From Ralstonia condita (GTDB lineage: Bacteria > Pseudomonadota > Gammaproteobacteria > Burkholderiales > Burkholderiaceae), in contig NZ_CATYWO010000002.1 of the NCBI RefSeq assembly GCF_958405655.1, positions 124,001-188,000 of the forward strand: a stretch of 64,000 bases of DNA, read 5' to 3'. Shown in pieces: positions 33,953 to 42,382 of this stretch. The position numbers and the translations under genes were made by a program. Numbering within the stretch: the stretch's first letter is position 1; each line of letters begins with the position of its first letter. The notes beneath the pieces were generated by a model. The model searched no databases, had not been told where the DNA came from, and worked only from the letters and a program-made list of their open reading frames with translations.

Positions 33953-34182
33953 GGAGGGCTGAATGGAGCGGGTGGCAACGCTCGCGCATTCTGCCAGCCG
34001 GCTGCCCTGCGTGCAGCCAGCCTTCCCACCGTTTGGCTTAGCTTGTGCTTCCGTGCCTCGGCTGCCATGTGGGGCGACGCCATGAGCAGCGCGTGTGCAG
34101 CGCACCGCCCTAGGGATTGTCCGGAGACAAGTCGTTGCCGGAAGAAAGTTTGCTGAAAGCCTCGACCCACTAAAGTGCGCTC

Positions 34183-34370
34183 CATGGCCCGGTCACGACC
34201 CGGTACCGGGCAGTGCGATCTCCACGCACATCAGCGTCACTACGATAAGGGTCGGGTGTTGTACCAGCCATACCGCCGGACCACATGGGATGTCAGTCCG
34301 GCGTCCGCTTCAATCGGTCTTTCCTGCTGTCAACCTTGCAGCCCACCGTCCTCCCGGTGGGCTGTTTTCT
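34183..34370 (+). ncRNA. Orphan structured RNA candidate ending in a terminator
   Basis: Between two minus-strand genes, the plus strand carries three strong stem-loops. GCCCGGT/ACCGGGC pairs at 34187-34211. An extended hairpin lies at 34274-34303, where CGCCGGAC pairs with GTCCGGCG and an inner ACAT pairs with ATGT. A terminator hairpin lies at 34340-34363 with a T-rich tail. No plus-strand ORF ends at the terminator, and the nearest plus gene starts 360 bp later, so an RNA of about 150-190 nt is suggested. A weak promoter (TTGCTG at 34150, TAAAGT at 34171, 15-bp spacer) could start it near 34183. I cannot match it to 6S RNA or another known family. Confidence 0.5.
34340..34370 (+). terminator. 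Intrinsic terminator on the plus strand
   Basis: A 9-bp stem AGCCCACCG (34340-34348) and CGGTGGGCT (34355-34363) with a 6-base loop is followed by GTTTTCTTTT. The strong stem plus T-tract points to plus-strand termination, yet no plus-strand gene lies upstream; this is the main argument for the ncRNA. Confidence 0.85.
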
Positions 34371-34372
34371 TT

Positions 34373-34624
34373 TCAGGGCTGTGCTGGATTGGGCAACACC
34401 AGACGCTGCGTCAGCCGCTGCACCATCGGTGCCGCAATCAGCACGATGGTGAACGCAGCCGGCCAGGCCAGCACGAAGGCATGCGCCCAGCGCGCGAGAA
34501 AGTCAGGGCTGATACCGGCGTTGATCCAGCCGATCCAGCCGGTCATCAACAGCGACATCAGGCCGGACATCAGCCACGCAAAAAGGATACGAAGACGTGT
34601 GGGAGTGGAAACGGGCATCGACAT
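34373..34624 (-). CDS. DUF2798 small membrane protein
   Basis: An 83-residue protein with two membrane helices (about 10-33 and 47-70), containing the pattern LFAWLMSGLMSLLMTGWIGWINAG then FLARWAHAFVLAWPAAFTIVL, which is the DUF2798 signature. It sits in the inner membrane with unknown function; some relatives are found near regulators of efflux. The gene is divergent from the LysR-type gene at 34731, with about 106 bp between the starts, so that regulator may control it. The plus-strand terminator hairpin ends only three bases from its stop codon. Confidence 0.8.
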   Translation of the reverse strand: MSMPVSTPTRLRILFAWLMSGLMSLLMTGWIGWINAGISPDFLARWAHAFVLAWPAAFTIVLIAAPMVQRLTQRLVLPNPAQP

Positions 34625-34713
34625 GGCGGTTCTCCTTGCAAGCCATCAAATGTGATTGACGGTATGCTAGACAACCGCGTTTCGAGAAACTATAGACGTT
34701 TATTGAAACTTAA

Positions 34714-34729
34714 ATTCCGAAAATGGAAT
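34714..34729. promoter_or_regulatory. Inverted repeat at the LysR start codon
   Basis: ATTCC (34714-34718) and GGAAT (34725-34729) form a dyad ending one base before the ATG at 34731. It could be an autoregulatory site of the LysR-type protein or a translation-blocking structure. Symmetry is the only evidence. Confidence 0.35.
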
Positions 34730-34730
34730 C

Positions 34731-35666
34731 ATGCTCGACGATTTGGCTCTCTTTGTTTCCATCGTGGACCGCGGCAGCCTGCAGGCCGCGGCCCGCCATG
34801 CCAACCTGCCGCCCGCCACGCTCACGCGGCGCCTGCAGAAGCTCGAGACAGCGCTTGGTTGCCAGCTTCTGCTGCGCAGCGCCCGCAGCCTGAAGCCCAC
34901 GCCGGAAGGCCAGCTTTATTACGAGCAATGCCGCCCGCTGCTGACCGCGCTTGCGCAAACCACGGCCACGCTCGACGACGATCTCAACCAGGTGAAGGGC
35001 ACCCTGCGCGTGCTGGCGCCGCTGAACCTGTCGCGCGGGCTGCTCGCACCCGCCTATGCGAGCTTCATGGCGACGTGGCCGGAGATCCGTCTGGAGTTGT
35101 TGCTCAGCAATCGCAATGAAGACGTATGGCGGCATGGCGCTGATCTTGCCATCCGCGTCGGGCAGCAGGACGACCCGAAGCTGCGGCAGCGCCGGCTGGG
35201 CGTAATCGGGATCGTACTGGTGGCGTCGCCAGCCTACGTAGCGGCACACGGCATGCCGGCACACCCGCGTGATCTGGCGGCGCATCGGCTGCTGGTGGCG
35301 TCGCCCATCTCCACCTGGCGCTTCACGTCGCCCGACGGCAAAGAGACCATCGAAATGCAGCCCGACGCCCAATGCGAGGTGAACGATATTGAAATGGCAG
35401 CCGCCCTCGCGGAAGCCGGGCAAGGGCTGCTGTATTGCCCGCGCACCCTATGCCATCGGGCGCTGGAGGCCGGCCAACTGGTGCGCGCCCTGCCTGATTG
35501 GCGCACACCGCAGCGCCCGATCTATGCTGTGTGGCCGCAGCAACAACTGCCCCGCAAGGTGCGAACCTTGCTGGAGCATCTGGCCGAGTTCGCAGCGGCA
35601 AACCCGCTGCTGCAGGACTATCCCGACGCGCCAGCCTCATCGCTCGCACACCCGCACACGGTGTGA
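34731..35666 (+). CDS. LysR-family regulator
   Basis: A 311-residue LysR protein. The N-terminal winged helix (1-60) reads MLDDLALFVSIVDRGSLQAA, followed by LPPATLTRRLQKLETALGCQLL. The C-terminal effector domain (about 90-300) has two Rossmann-like halves and the hinge pattern LRVLAPLNLSRGLL. Similar proteins respond to small organic acids or oxidants. It is divergent from a DUF2798 gene and co-directional with the hydrolase gene at 35776, so either may be regulated by it. An inverted repeat directly at its own start codon hints at autoregulation. Confidence 0.9.
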   Translation: MLDDLALFVSIVDRGSLQAAARHANLPPATLTRRLQKLETALGCQLLLRSARSLKPTPEGQLYYEQCRPLLTALAQTTATLDDDLNQVKGTLRVLAPLNLSRGLLAPAYASFMATWPEIRLELLLSNRNEDVWRHGADLAIRVGQQDDPKLRQRRLGVIGIVLVASPAYVAAHGMPAHPRDLAAHRLLVASPISTWRFTSPDGKETIEMQPDAQCEVNDIEMAAALAEAGQGLLYCPRTLCHRALEAGQLVRALPDWRTPQRPIYAVWPQQQLPRKVRTLLEHLAEFAAANPLLQDYPDAPASSLAHPHTV

Positions 35667-35775
35667 CGGCGTGCGCGGATGCAACGTCAGGAAAGTCTCG
35701 CATTGTCAAACGGCAAAACCGGCTCCTAGCATGCCGTTGAAGCGTCTCACCCCTGAACCGACATGGAGCCCGCCG

Positions 35776-36804
35776 ATGTCCGCCCCCGCCGCTTCTGCGC
35801 ACTCAAGACATGGCCCGCCAGTCGCACGCCAGCAGTCTTCCCATGTGGTGCATTCCGGCGACGTCCGGCTGTTTGCGCGCATGACGCAGCCCGACGAGGC
35901 GGCCGCACGGCAGCGCCCGGCCGTCATCCTTGTGCACGGTTATCCGGATGACAGTTCCGTCTGGAATGGTGTGCGCGACGCATTGGCGCGCCATTGCCGC
36001 GTCCTCACGTTCGATGTGCGTGGCGCAGGCCTGTCGGATGCGCCGACCGACACCGCTGCCTACCGCATTGCGCAGTTCGTGGATGACCTCGCCGCGGTGG
36101 CGGACCTGCTGTTGCCCGGCGAGCGATTTCACCTGGTCGGCCACGACTGGGGTTCCATCCACAGTTGGGAATCCGTGACGACCGATCGGTTACGCGGGCG
36201 CATCGCGTCGTACACGTCGATTTCCGGACCATGCCTCGATCACGTCGGCCACTGGATGCGCAGCCAGCTTGATGTCGGCACATGGGCAGCGAAGCGCGCT
36301 GTCTGGAAGCAACGGCTGCAGTCGTGGTATGTCGGCTATTTCCACTTGCCGTGGGTGCCGGAATGGTCATGGCGCCTGTGGGCCGCACGTGCGTGGCCGT
36401 GGTGGTTGCGCCAGACGGAAGGCTTGCACGGCGCGGGGCGGCGGCCATCCCTGACGCGCGATGCGTGCAACGGTCTGTGGATGTATCGCGCCAACTTTCG
36501 CGAGCGGCTGGCCCACCCGCAGGTACGCGCGCCGCACGCCCCCGTGCAGTTGATCGTACCAACCCACGACCGCTACGTGAGCCCTGCCGTCACGCGCGCG
36601 GTCGAAGCGTGGGTATCGCACTATTGGCGGCACGAAATCGATGCAGGCCACTGGCTGCCGATGCGCCGTCCCGAGTGGGTGGCCGATTGCATCCGCCGGT
36701 TTGCCGACTACCTGGACTCCGGACACGAACCCGCTGCGCTGCAACAAGCGCGCGTACCCGGGGTGTCCGCCGCATTAGAAGATCCTATCCAACGCAAACG
36801 TTGA
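35776..36804 (+). CDS. Alpha/beta hydrolase with epoxide-hydrolase-like Asp nucleophile
   Basis: A 342-residue enzyme. The oxyanion motif is HGYPD (54-58) and the nucleophile elbow reads GHDWGS with Asp124, so it resembles epoxide hydrolases and haloalkane dehalogenases and not serine esterases. The acid is likely in PTHDRYVSP and the base in DAGHWLPM. The Trp-rich cap (about 200-245) fits epoxide hydrolase relatives. The ATG at 35776 has GGAG seven bases upstream; an ATG at 35731 is an alternative. Proteins like this are also found fused N-terminal to an SDR domain, but the chain stops here. Substrate unknown. Confidence 0.82.
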   Translation: MSAPAASAHSRHGPPVARQQSSHVVHSGDVRLFARMTQPDEAAARQRPAVILVHGYPDDSSVWNGVRDALARHCRVLTFDVRGAGLSDAPTDTAAYRIAQFVDDLAAVADLLLPGERFHLVGHDWGSIHSWESVTTDRLRGRIASYTSISGPCLDHVGHWMRSQLDVGTWAAKRAVWKQRLQSWYVGYFHLPWVPEWSWRLWAARAWPWWLRQTEGLHGAGRRPSLTRDACNGLWMYRANFRERLAHPQVRAPHAPVQLIVPTHDRYVSPAVTRAVEAWVSHYWRHEIDAGHWLPMRRPEWVADCIRRFADYLDSGHEPAALQQARVPGVSAALEDPIQRKR

Positions 36805-36944
36805 CGTTCCTTGCATCAGGCTGCAATCATCATCCGCCGATAACGCTGACGGCGCGCCACGATCTGGCGCCCGAACGGCTCGACCGGCCGGTTTCGCGAG
36901 AACCGCGATGCCCGGTCATCGACACAAAAGACAGGGACAAGACG

Positions 36945-37169
36945 ATGAAAAGCAAGGTCGTGGTGTACGGACCACTGTATGGAAAGTGGTACGCGATCCT
37001 CGTCAACGACGGTGTGGCTGCCGAATCGACGCCATTCGAATCGTACGAGGCCACCCTGGACTTCGCCTCGCGCAGGTATCCGGCACTCGAGCAGGAGCGA
37101 CAGCCCTATGCCCGGGGCCGCGATGATGACCACCGCGCAAGTCCCGCCGAAGAAACAGCGCAGGTCTGA
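36945..37169 (+). CDS. Small hypothetical protein
   Basis: A 74-residue soluble protein beginning MKSKVVVYGPLYGKWYAILV, with the stretch ESYEATLDFASRRYPALEQE and a charged C-terminus. The first 50 residues look like a compact alpha/beta domain and codon use matches the genome, so it is probably real. No family was recognised. The start has a weak purine-rich site (AGGGACAAG). A bidirectional hairpin follows its stop. It lies between the hydrolase gene and the adhesin-E-like gene, with no apparent functional link. Confidence 0.5.
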   Translation: MKSKVVVYGPLYGKWYAILVNDGVAAESTPFESYEATLDFASRRYPALEQERQPYARGRDDDHRASPAEETAQV

Positions 37170-37190
37170 GGCAGCGCCGTACGCGCTGCC
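37170..37190. terminator. Hairpin between convergent genes
   Basis: An 8-bp perfect stem GGCAGCGC (37170-37177) and GCGCTGCC (37183-37190) with a 5-base loop sits immediately after the plus-strand stop and seven bases before the minus-strand stop. It lacks a T-tract on either side, so it is a weak or Rho-assisted terminator serving both directions. Confidence 0.45.
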
Positions 37191-37196
37191 CGTGTG

Positions 37197-37769
37197 TCAT
37201 TGGCGCGGCACGGAGCAGAAACGCCCGGCAATCCAGTCAAACACGCTGCCCTCGCGGAGCGAGCGGCTCTGCGCGTCCTCACCGTAGCGAATCTGGTAAA
37301 GCGGGTTGCCGCTGGCGTTACGCGCGCGGTAGAGCGTCTGCGCGATGACCGTGTAGGTGCGCTGCGCACAGTCGAGCACCACCTGCTTGACCGAGGAGCG
37401 GATCGGCTGGCCATCTGCCGTCTTGATCGTGAAATCGGGCAGCACATTACGCAGCAACCGGAAATGCACGGTAGGCGTATCGCTGCCCGGGGCGGCCTCG
37501 ACCTGGGGCTTCACCGATTGCCGGTCGATATAGGACACCACGCCGGTGGCGCCCACGAAGCGGCGCCACCGATCGGCGCTGCTGGTCTGTTCGGACACGC
37601 CGGCCGTCGCGGATGCCGCGGGCACAGCGGGGGTTGCGGGCGTCGCGCTGGCCGACGGCACGGCCGATGACGACGCAGTTTGCGCAAACGCGGGCATCGC
37701 TGCCCACTGCGCGACGGCCAGAATGGTCGCCGCGATGGCGCCTTGCCGGCGCCAGCCTCCTGTCTTCAT
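37197..37769 (-). CDS. Surface-adhesin E-like secreted protein
   Basis: A 190-residue secreted protein. The signal peptide (about 1-30, ends AFAQ) is followed by a low-complexity Ala/Ser/Pro/Thr stretch (31-62), then the domain RWRRFVGATGVVSYIDRQSVKP with VKQVVLDCAQRTYTVIAQTLY, GNPLYQIRYGED and a final segment with Cys. The core matches the surface-adhesin E domain, with two Cys residues likely to form a disulfide. Such proteins have been implicated in surface binding in other bacteria, while in environmental bacteria their role is open. It stands alone with its own promoter region upstream. Confidence 0.72.
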   Translation of the reverse strand: MKTGGWRRQGAIAATILAVAQWAAMPAFAQTASSSAVPSASATPATPAVPAASATAGVSEQTSSADRWRRFVGATGVVSYIDRQSVKPQVEAAPGSDTPTVHFRLLRNVLPDFTIKTADGQPIRSSVKQVVLDCAQRTYTVIAQTLYRARNASGNPLYQIRYGEDAQSRSLREGSVFDWIAGRFCSVPRQ

Positions 37770-37834
37770 GGATGATCTCGCCTAGCTGCAAATGCGAAGC
37801 TGGCGATTTTACCGCGACCGCGCAACCGCTTTCA

Positions 37835-38707
37835 TCACATCTGATCGGAGGTCTCCGCTGCATCCGCACCAGCAAACTTCAGATACAGCCCGCGCAGCGC
37901 CTGCGTCAGCGGGCCCGGCTGCCCATTGCCGATCGTCACGCCGTCGATGGACGCCACCGGCATCACGAACGTCGATGCACTCGTGTAGAACGCCTCCGCC
38001 GCCTGCTGAGCCTCCTGGATGGAAAACGTCCGCTCTTCCAGCGTGAGACCATGCTCACGCGCCAGGGCCATGACCGACACGCGCGTGATGCCCGGCAGCA
38101 CGGCGTTCGACAGCGGACGCGTGATCAGCCGCTTGTCTGCGGTGATGATGAACGCCGTGGACGACGCGCCTTCCGTCACGCGATCGCCGTCGGTCATCCA
38201 CGCTTCGTGCGCGCCGGCGCGGGCCGCCATCTGCTTGGCCATCACCTGCGGAAGCAGGCCAACGCTCTTGATGTCGCAACGCTTCCAGCGCAGGTCGGAC
38301 ACGGTGATGACGGTCGCACCTTTGCGCGCCAGCGGATTGTCAACGATGGTCTTGACTTGCGTGAAGGCCACTGCGGTGGGCGTCATGTCTGCTGGAATGC
38401 CAAAGTCGCGCTCGGCCACCCCGCGCGTCACCTGCATGTAGACAACGCCCTCTTCCAGGGCATTGCGCGCCACCAGCGCTTCGCACACACGCGTCCATTG
38501 CGCTCCGGTGTACGGATTGTCGATGCCGATCTCCGACAGCGAGCGCGTCAGGCGCGCAAGGTGGGCATCGTTATCGACCAGCTTGCCGCGCACCACGGCG
38601 GTGACTTCGTAAATGCCATCGGCAAAGGTGAAGCCGCGGTCCATGATGGAAACGGTGGCTTCGGCGGCGGGCACGTATTGGCCGTTCAGGAAGACGATTC
38701 GAGACAT
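37835..38707 (-). CDS. Class IV aminotransferase (D-amino-acid transaminase-like)
   Basis: A 290-residue fold-type IV PLP enzyme. The catalytic Lys147 is in RCDIKSVGLL and the PLP-binding Glu is in DRVTEGASSTAFI (about 174-186). The N-terminal patterns IVFLNGQYVPAAEATVSIMDRGFTFADGIYE and HLARLTRSL fit the D-alanine transaminase branch more than the BCAT branch. It moves an amino group between D-amino acids or related substrates and 2-oxo acids in the cytoplasm. The ATG at 38707 is well placed. It is transcribed away from the acetyltransferase gene at 38868 with a shared 160-bp promoter region. Confidence 0.88.
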   Translation of the reverse strand: MSRIVFLNGQYVPAAEATVSIMDRGFTFADGIYEVTAVVRGKLVDNDAHLARLTRSLSEIGIDNPYTGAQWTRVCEALVARNALEEGVVYMQVTRGVAERDFGIPADMTPTAVAFTQVKTIVDNPLARKGATVITVSDLRWKRCDIKSVGLLPQVMAKQMAARAGAHEAWMTDGDRVTEGASSTAFIITADKRLITRPLSNAVLPGITRVSVMALAREHGLTLEERTFSIQEAQQAAEAFYTSASTFVMPVASIDGVTIGNGQPGPLTQALRGLYLKFAGADAAETSDQM

Positions 38708-38867
38708 GCTTTCAAGAGAGAAATGGACTGGCCGGACGACCCCGCCAATACGACCCAAGGATACGTGGCCAGAACCGCCAGTGACGGGTTGACCGCACGT
38801 TATGCGCAAACGGCATGATGCTGCGGGGTGTCCGGTAAACTCGTCGCTTCACCGCTCGCACGCTGTC

Positions 38868-39380
38868 ATGACCGAAGTCGTCATCCGCCCCGTTACCGAC
38901 GCAGACCTGCCAGGCATTCTGGCTGTGCAGCAGGCATGCTACGGCGATGGTTTCCTCGAACCGGGCGATGCGCTGGCCAGCCGCTGGGCGCGCAGCCCGG
39001 CCATGTGCCTCGTCGCCTTGCAGGGCGACGGAGTCGTCGGCTACCTGCTCTCGCATGCGTGGCACGCATGGACACCTCCCAAGTTGCATGTGCCGCTGCC
39101 GCCCAACGACAGCGCAGATGAAGCGCTCTGGTTCGTGCATGACATGGCAATTGCGCCGGCGGGCCGGGGCCAGCGCCTGGGTGAACGTCTGTACAGCAGG
39201 GCCTGCGCGGCGGCACGGGCGAGCGGGTGCCGGCACTCGCTGCTCGTCGCGGTGCAACGTGCCGACATGTTCTGGCAACGCCTCAGGTATCGCCCTGCCG
39301 CCATCGATACGGAGGGGGCATCCATGCTGCGCGCCACCTACGGTGACGACGCAGTCCTGATGGAGCGGTCACTCCCGTGA
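38868..39380 (+). CDS. GNAT-family N-acetyltransferase
   Basis: A 170-residue acetyltransferase. The acetyl-CoA loop is MAIAPAGRGQRLGERLYSRACAAARASG (about 86-113, RGQRLG motif). The N-terminal part MTEVVIRPVTDADLPGIL and the segment YLLSHAWHAWTPPKLH match small GNAT proteins with similarity to aralkylamine/phosphinothricin-type enzymes. The start at 38868 excludes 22 codons of unlikely upstream reading. The substrate is unknown. It lies between the aminotransferase promoter and the small periplasmic protein gene. Confidence 0.85.
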   Translation: MTEVVIRPVTDADLPGILAVQQACYGDGFLEPGDALASRWARSPAMCLVALQGDGVVGYLLSHAWHAWTPPKLHVPLPPNDSADEALWFVHDMAIAPAGRGQRLGERLYSRACAAARASGCRHSLLVAVQRADMFWQRLRYRPAAIDTEGASMLRATYGDDAVLMERSLP

Positions 39381-39475
39381 ACCCACGGCGTCACATTTCG
39401 TAACATCGGTATCGGTTCTGAAAGACAGTCAGCCCGCCACTGGTCTACAGTCCCGACGTGTCGAGGAAGTTCACC

Positions 39476-39793
39476 ATGCAAAAGCTTTTGGCGCATTGCG
39501 CCCTGGCCGCAGCCGCGGCGCTGTCTTCTCACGCCGCGCTGGCGCACATCGATGTCGGCATCGGGATTGGCATTCCGGCCGAGCCTGTCTATGTGGCGCC
39601 CGCGCCGGTCTATGGGCCGCCTGCCTACGCGCCGGCCCCCGTGTACGTGGAGCCGCAACCCGTGATTGTTGCGCCCGGTTATGACGATGACGACTGGGCC
39701 GCACAGAAATGGCGGGAAAAGCAGTGGCGCGAGCAGCGCCGGCGGGAACACGAATACTGGGAACGCCGCCATCGCGATGACGACGACGATTGA
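39476..39793 (+). CDS. Pro/Tyr-rich secreted hypothetical protein
   Basis: A 105-residue secreted protein. The signal peptide is MQKLLAHCALAAAAALSSHA (about 1-25, cleavage near ALA). The mature part has repeated Pro-Val-Tyr units (PVYVAPAPVYGPPAY and similar) in residues about 35-65, then a highly charged C-terminus rich in Arg, Trp and Asp. This composition is common in small periplasmic or envelope proteins of Burkholderiales, and the function is unknown. The start at 39476 has GAGG eight bases upstream. It ends only three bases before the stop of the convergent ABC ATPase gene. Confidence 0.7.
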   Translation: MQKLLAHCALAAAAALSSHAALAHIDVGIGIGIPAEPVYVAPAPVYGPPAYAPAPVYVEPQPVIVAPGYDDDDWAAQKWREKQWREQRRREHEYWERRHRDDDDD

Positions 39794-39796
39794 CCC

Positions 39797-40540
39797 TCAA
39801 GCCGCTTTCTTCGCCAGCCCCAGATAGGTTTCGATCACGCGCGGATTGCCTGCCAGTTCCTGCGCCGGCCCCTCGAGCATCATGTCGCCAGTCTCCAGCA
39901 CGTAGCCGTAATCGGCCACTTGCAGTGCCGCGCGTGCGTTCTGTTCGATCAGCAGCGTTGCCACGCCGGTTTTGCGCAGGTCACTGATGATGTGGAAGAT
40001 CTCTTTCACGATTAGCGGTGCGAGACCGAGGCTGGGCTCATCGAGCATCAGCAACTGCGGCTTGGCCATCAGTGCGCGACCGACCGCCAGCATCTGGCGC
40101 TCGCCGCCGGAGAGCGTGCCGGCTTCCTGCACGCGTCGCTCCTTGAGTCGCGGGAAGAGATCGTAGACGAGGTCCATCTGGTCCAGGTAATGGCGCTCCC
40201 CCGCGCGCTTGCGCCGGTACGCGCCCAGCACGAGATTGTCTTCCACGCTCATGGTGGCGAACAGCTCGCGCTTTTCGGGGACCAGGCACATGCCACGTGC
40301 GACGCGCTTTTCCACCGGCAGCCCGGTCAGGTTGTGACCCAGGTACGAGACGACGCCACTGGCTGACCCCGTGATCGGCAACGCGCCCATGATGGCGCCC
40401 AACATCGTCGACTTGCCCGCGCCATTCGGGCCGATCACGGTGACGATCTGCCCCGAGCCCACCTTGAGGTGGGCGCCATGCAGCGCTTCCACCTTGCCGT
40501 AGCGGACGTGCAAGTCCTTCACTTCGAGAATGACTGACAT
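39797..40540 (-). CDS. livF: ABC ATPase LivF type
   Basis: A 247-residue ATPase. It has Walker A GPNGAGKST (about 37-45), Q-loop region VPEKRELFATMSV, signature LSGGERQMLAVGRAL, Walker B LLMLDEPSLGLAPL and switch His replaced by Gln in LIEQNARAAL, as is usual for LivF. It is the second ATPase of a branched-chain amino-acid/aromatic-acid type importer and works in the cytoplasm with the ATPase half of the fused LivM-LivG chain. The start MSVILEVKDLHVRYG at 40540 is 11 bp after the preceding gene. The cargo may be an aromatic acid because aromatic catabolic genes lie beside it. Confidence 0.92.
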   Translation of the reverse strand: MSVILEVKDLHVRYGKVEALHGAHLKVGSGQIVTVIGPNGAGKSTMLGAIMGALPITGSASGVVSYLGHNLTGLPVEKRVARGMCLVPEKRELFATMSVEDNLVLGAYRRKRAGERHYLDQMDLVYDLFPRLKERRVQEAGTLSGGERQMLAVGRALMAKPQLLMLDEPSLGLAPLIVKEIFHIISDLRKTGVATLLIEQNARAALQVADYGYVLETGDMMLEGPAQELAGNPRVIETYLGLAKKAA

Positions 40541-40551
40541 GCGCGCTCTCC

Positions 40552-42378
40552 TTATTCCACGCCGCCGAGATAGGCTTCCAGCACCGCCGGGTTCTGCTGC
40601 ACGTCCTGCGGGAGCCCCTCCGCGATCTTGGTGCCGAACTCCATCACCACAAGCCGGTCGGTGAGGTTCATCACGAAATCCATGTCGTGCTCGACCAGCA
40701 GCACGCTCATGCCTTCGGCCTTGAGCTTTGTGAGCAGTGCGGCCAGTGCCTGCTTCTCCTGGTAGCGCAGGCCTGCGGCGGGCTCGTCGAGCAACAGCAG
40801 TGCCGGATCGCAGCACAGTGCGCGCGCGATTTCCAGAATGCGTTGCTGGCCAAGCGCCAGGCTGCCTGCCTCCTGATACATGCAATCAGCCAGTCCCACG
40901 CGCTCGAGCTGTCGGCGCGCCTCGAACAGCAGCTTCTGCTCTTCGGCCTGATTCATCCGAACGACGCTGGCGAGCACGCCGCCCTGCGCCGCGAAGTCGC
41001 CACGCAGGTGCGCGCCGAGTGCGACGTTCTCGAGCACGCTCATGCCCGACAGCAACTGGACATGCTGGAACGTGCGGCCGATGCCGCGCTTGACGATCTC
41101 CCGCGACGGCTTGCCGCTGATGGTTTCACCGCGATACAGCACCTCGCCGCGCGTGGCGGGCTGCACACCGGTCACCAGGTTGAATGTGGTCGACTTTCCG
41201 GCGCCGTTGGGACCGATCAGGCCGATGATTTCGCCGGCCCGCACCTGGAAGCTCACATCGTTGACCGCCACCAGACCGCCGAACTCCTTGCGCGCTGCGC
41301 GCACGTCGAGAATCAGCTCACCGGCCTGCGGCTTGTCCCGCTGCATGAGCGCCGGCGCTTCGTCCGGCGCACGCGCCGTCGGCTCCGAAGGAAGCAGCTT
41401 GCGGATGAACGGCCATACGCCGTCGCGCGCGTACTGCAGCAGCAGCACCAGGAGCACGCCGAACACGATGATCTCGAAGTTGCCGTTGGTGCCCAGCAGC
41501 TTCGGCAGGATGCTCTGCAGGCTGTCTTTCAGGATGGTCAGCACACCGGCGCCAAGCACCGCGCCCCATACGTGCCCCACCCCGCCGACCACCGCCATGA
41601 ACAGGTATTCGATGCCGTAGTTCAGGCCAAACGGCGTCGGGTTGACCGCGCGCTGCAGGTGCGCATAGAGAAAGCCCGACAGGCATGCCAGCACCGCCGC
41701 GCACACAAAGATCACCACCTTCATCCACGCGGTGTTCACGCCCATCGCTTCGGCCATGGTGCCACCGCCCTTGAGCGCACGGATGGCGCGCCCCGGCCGG
41801 GAGTTCAACAGGTTCTGCACCGCCAGCACTGCCACCACCACCACCGCCCAGATCAGATAGAACATCTCACGCCCGGTCTGCAGCGGATTGCCGAGCAGGT
41901 TCAATACAGGGATGCCGTTCAAGCCGTCGTACTTGCCCAGAAACTCGAGGTTGCCGAACAGGAAGAACAGCGACAGGCCCCAGGCAATCGTCGCCAGCGG
42001 AAGGTAATGGCCCGACATGCGCATCGTGATGAGGCCGATGAGGTAGGCAGACACCACCGTAATGACCAGCCCCGCCAGCAGGCCGATCCACGGTGACACG
42101 CCGTACTGCGTCGTGAGATACGCCGTGCTGTACGCCCCCAGACCCACGAACGCCGCCTGCCCGAACGACGTCAGTCCGCCCACGCCGGTCAGCAGGACCA
42201 GGCCCAACGCGACGAGGCTGTACAGCCCGATGTAATTGAGCAGCGTGATCCAGAACTCGGGCGTCGGCAGCACGGGCAAGAGCGCCAGCACGATCACAAA
42301 CAGCGCAGTCAGGAGGCGGTTGCGCGTGAGCCAGCCCCGCTGCGTTGGCCGATCGGAGGATTTCGTCAATGTTGTCAT
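40552..42378 (-). CDS. livM/livG: Fused LivM permease-LivG ATPase
   Basis: A 608-residue single chain. Residues about 1-330 form the LivM permease with multiple membrane helices and the EAA-like loop region SRPGRAIRALKGG. Residues about 353-608 form a LivG ATPase with Walker A GPNGAGKST near 389-397, signature LALGQQRILEIARAL and Walker B LLLLDEPAAGL, then switch VEHDM. The permease/ATPase fusion is known among Burkholderiales Liv systems. The start at 42378 follows a GAGG site inside the last codons of livH; a start eight codons upstream would overlap livH further. It forms one importer with LivH and LivF; no substrate-binding protein is encoded in the window. Confidence 0.92.
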   Translation of the reverse strand: MTTLTKSSDRPTQRGWLTRNRLLTALFVIVLALLPVLPTPEFWITLLNYIGLYSLVALGLVLLTGVGGLTSFGQAAFVGLGAYSTAYLTTQYGVSPWIGLLAGLVITVVSAYLIGLITMRMSGHYLPLATIAWGLSLFFLFGNLEFLGKYDGLNGIPVLNLLGNPLQTGREMFYLIWAVVVVAVLAVQNLLNSRPGRAIRALKGGGTMAEAMGVNTAWMKVVIFVCAAVLACLSGFLYAHLQRAVNPTPFGLNYGIEYLFMAVVGGVGHVWGAVLGAGVLTILKDSLQSILPKLLGTNGNFEIIVFGVLLVLLLQYARDGVWPFIRKLLPSEPTARAPDEAPALMQRDKPQAGELILDVRAARKEFGGLVAVNDVSFQVRAGEIIGLIGPNGAGKSTTFNLVTGVQPATRGEVLYRGETISGKPSREIVKRGIGRTFQHVQLLSGMSVLENVALGAHLRGDFAAQGGVLASVVRMNQAEEQKLLFEARRQLERVGLADCMYQEAGSLALGQQRILEIARALCCDPALLLLDEPAAGLRYQEKQALAALLTKLKAEGMSVLLVEHDMDFVMNLTDRLVVMEFGTKIAEGLPQDVQQNPAVLEAYLGGVE

Positions 42379-42382
42379 CGCT

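Noticed and set aside
34183..34370. Plus-strand structured region considered as a riboswitch for the LysR gene at 34731
   Set aside because: The terminator lies 360 bp upstream of the LysR start with other elements in between and no fitting aptamer, so an independent RNA is more likely.
40687..42096. Plus-strand frame of about 470 codons opposite livM/livG
   Set aside because: It is Gln/His/Arg-rich, antisense to the fused permease/ATPase, and a GC shadow.
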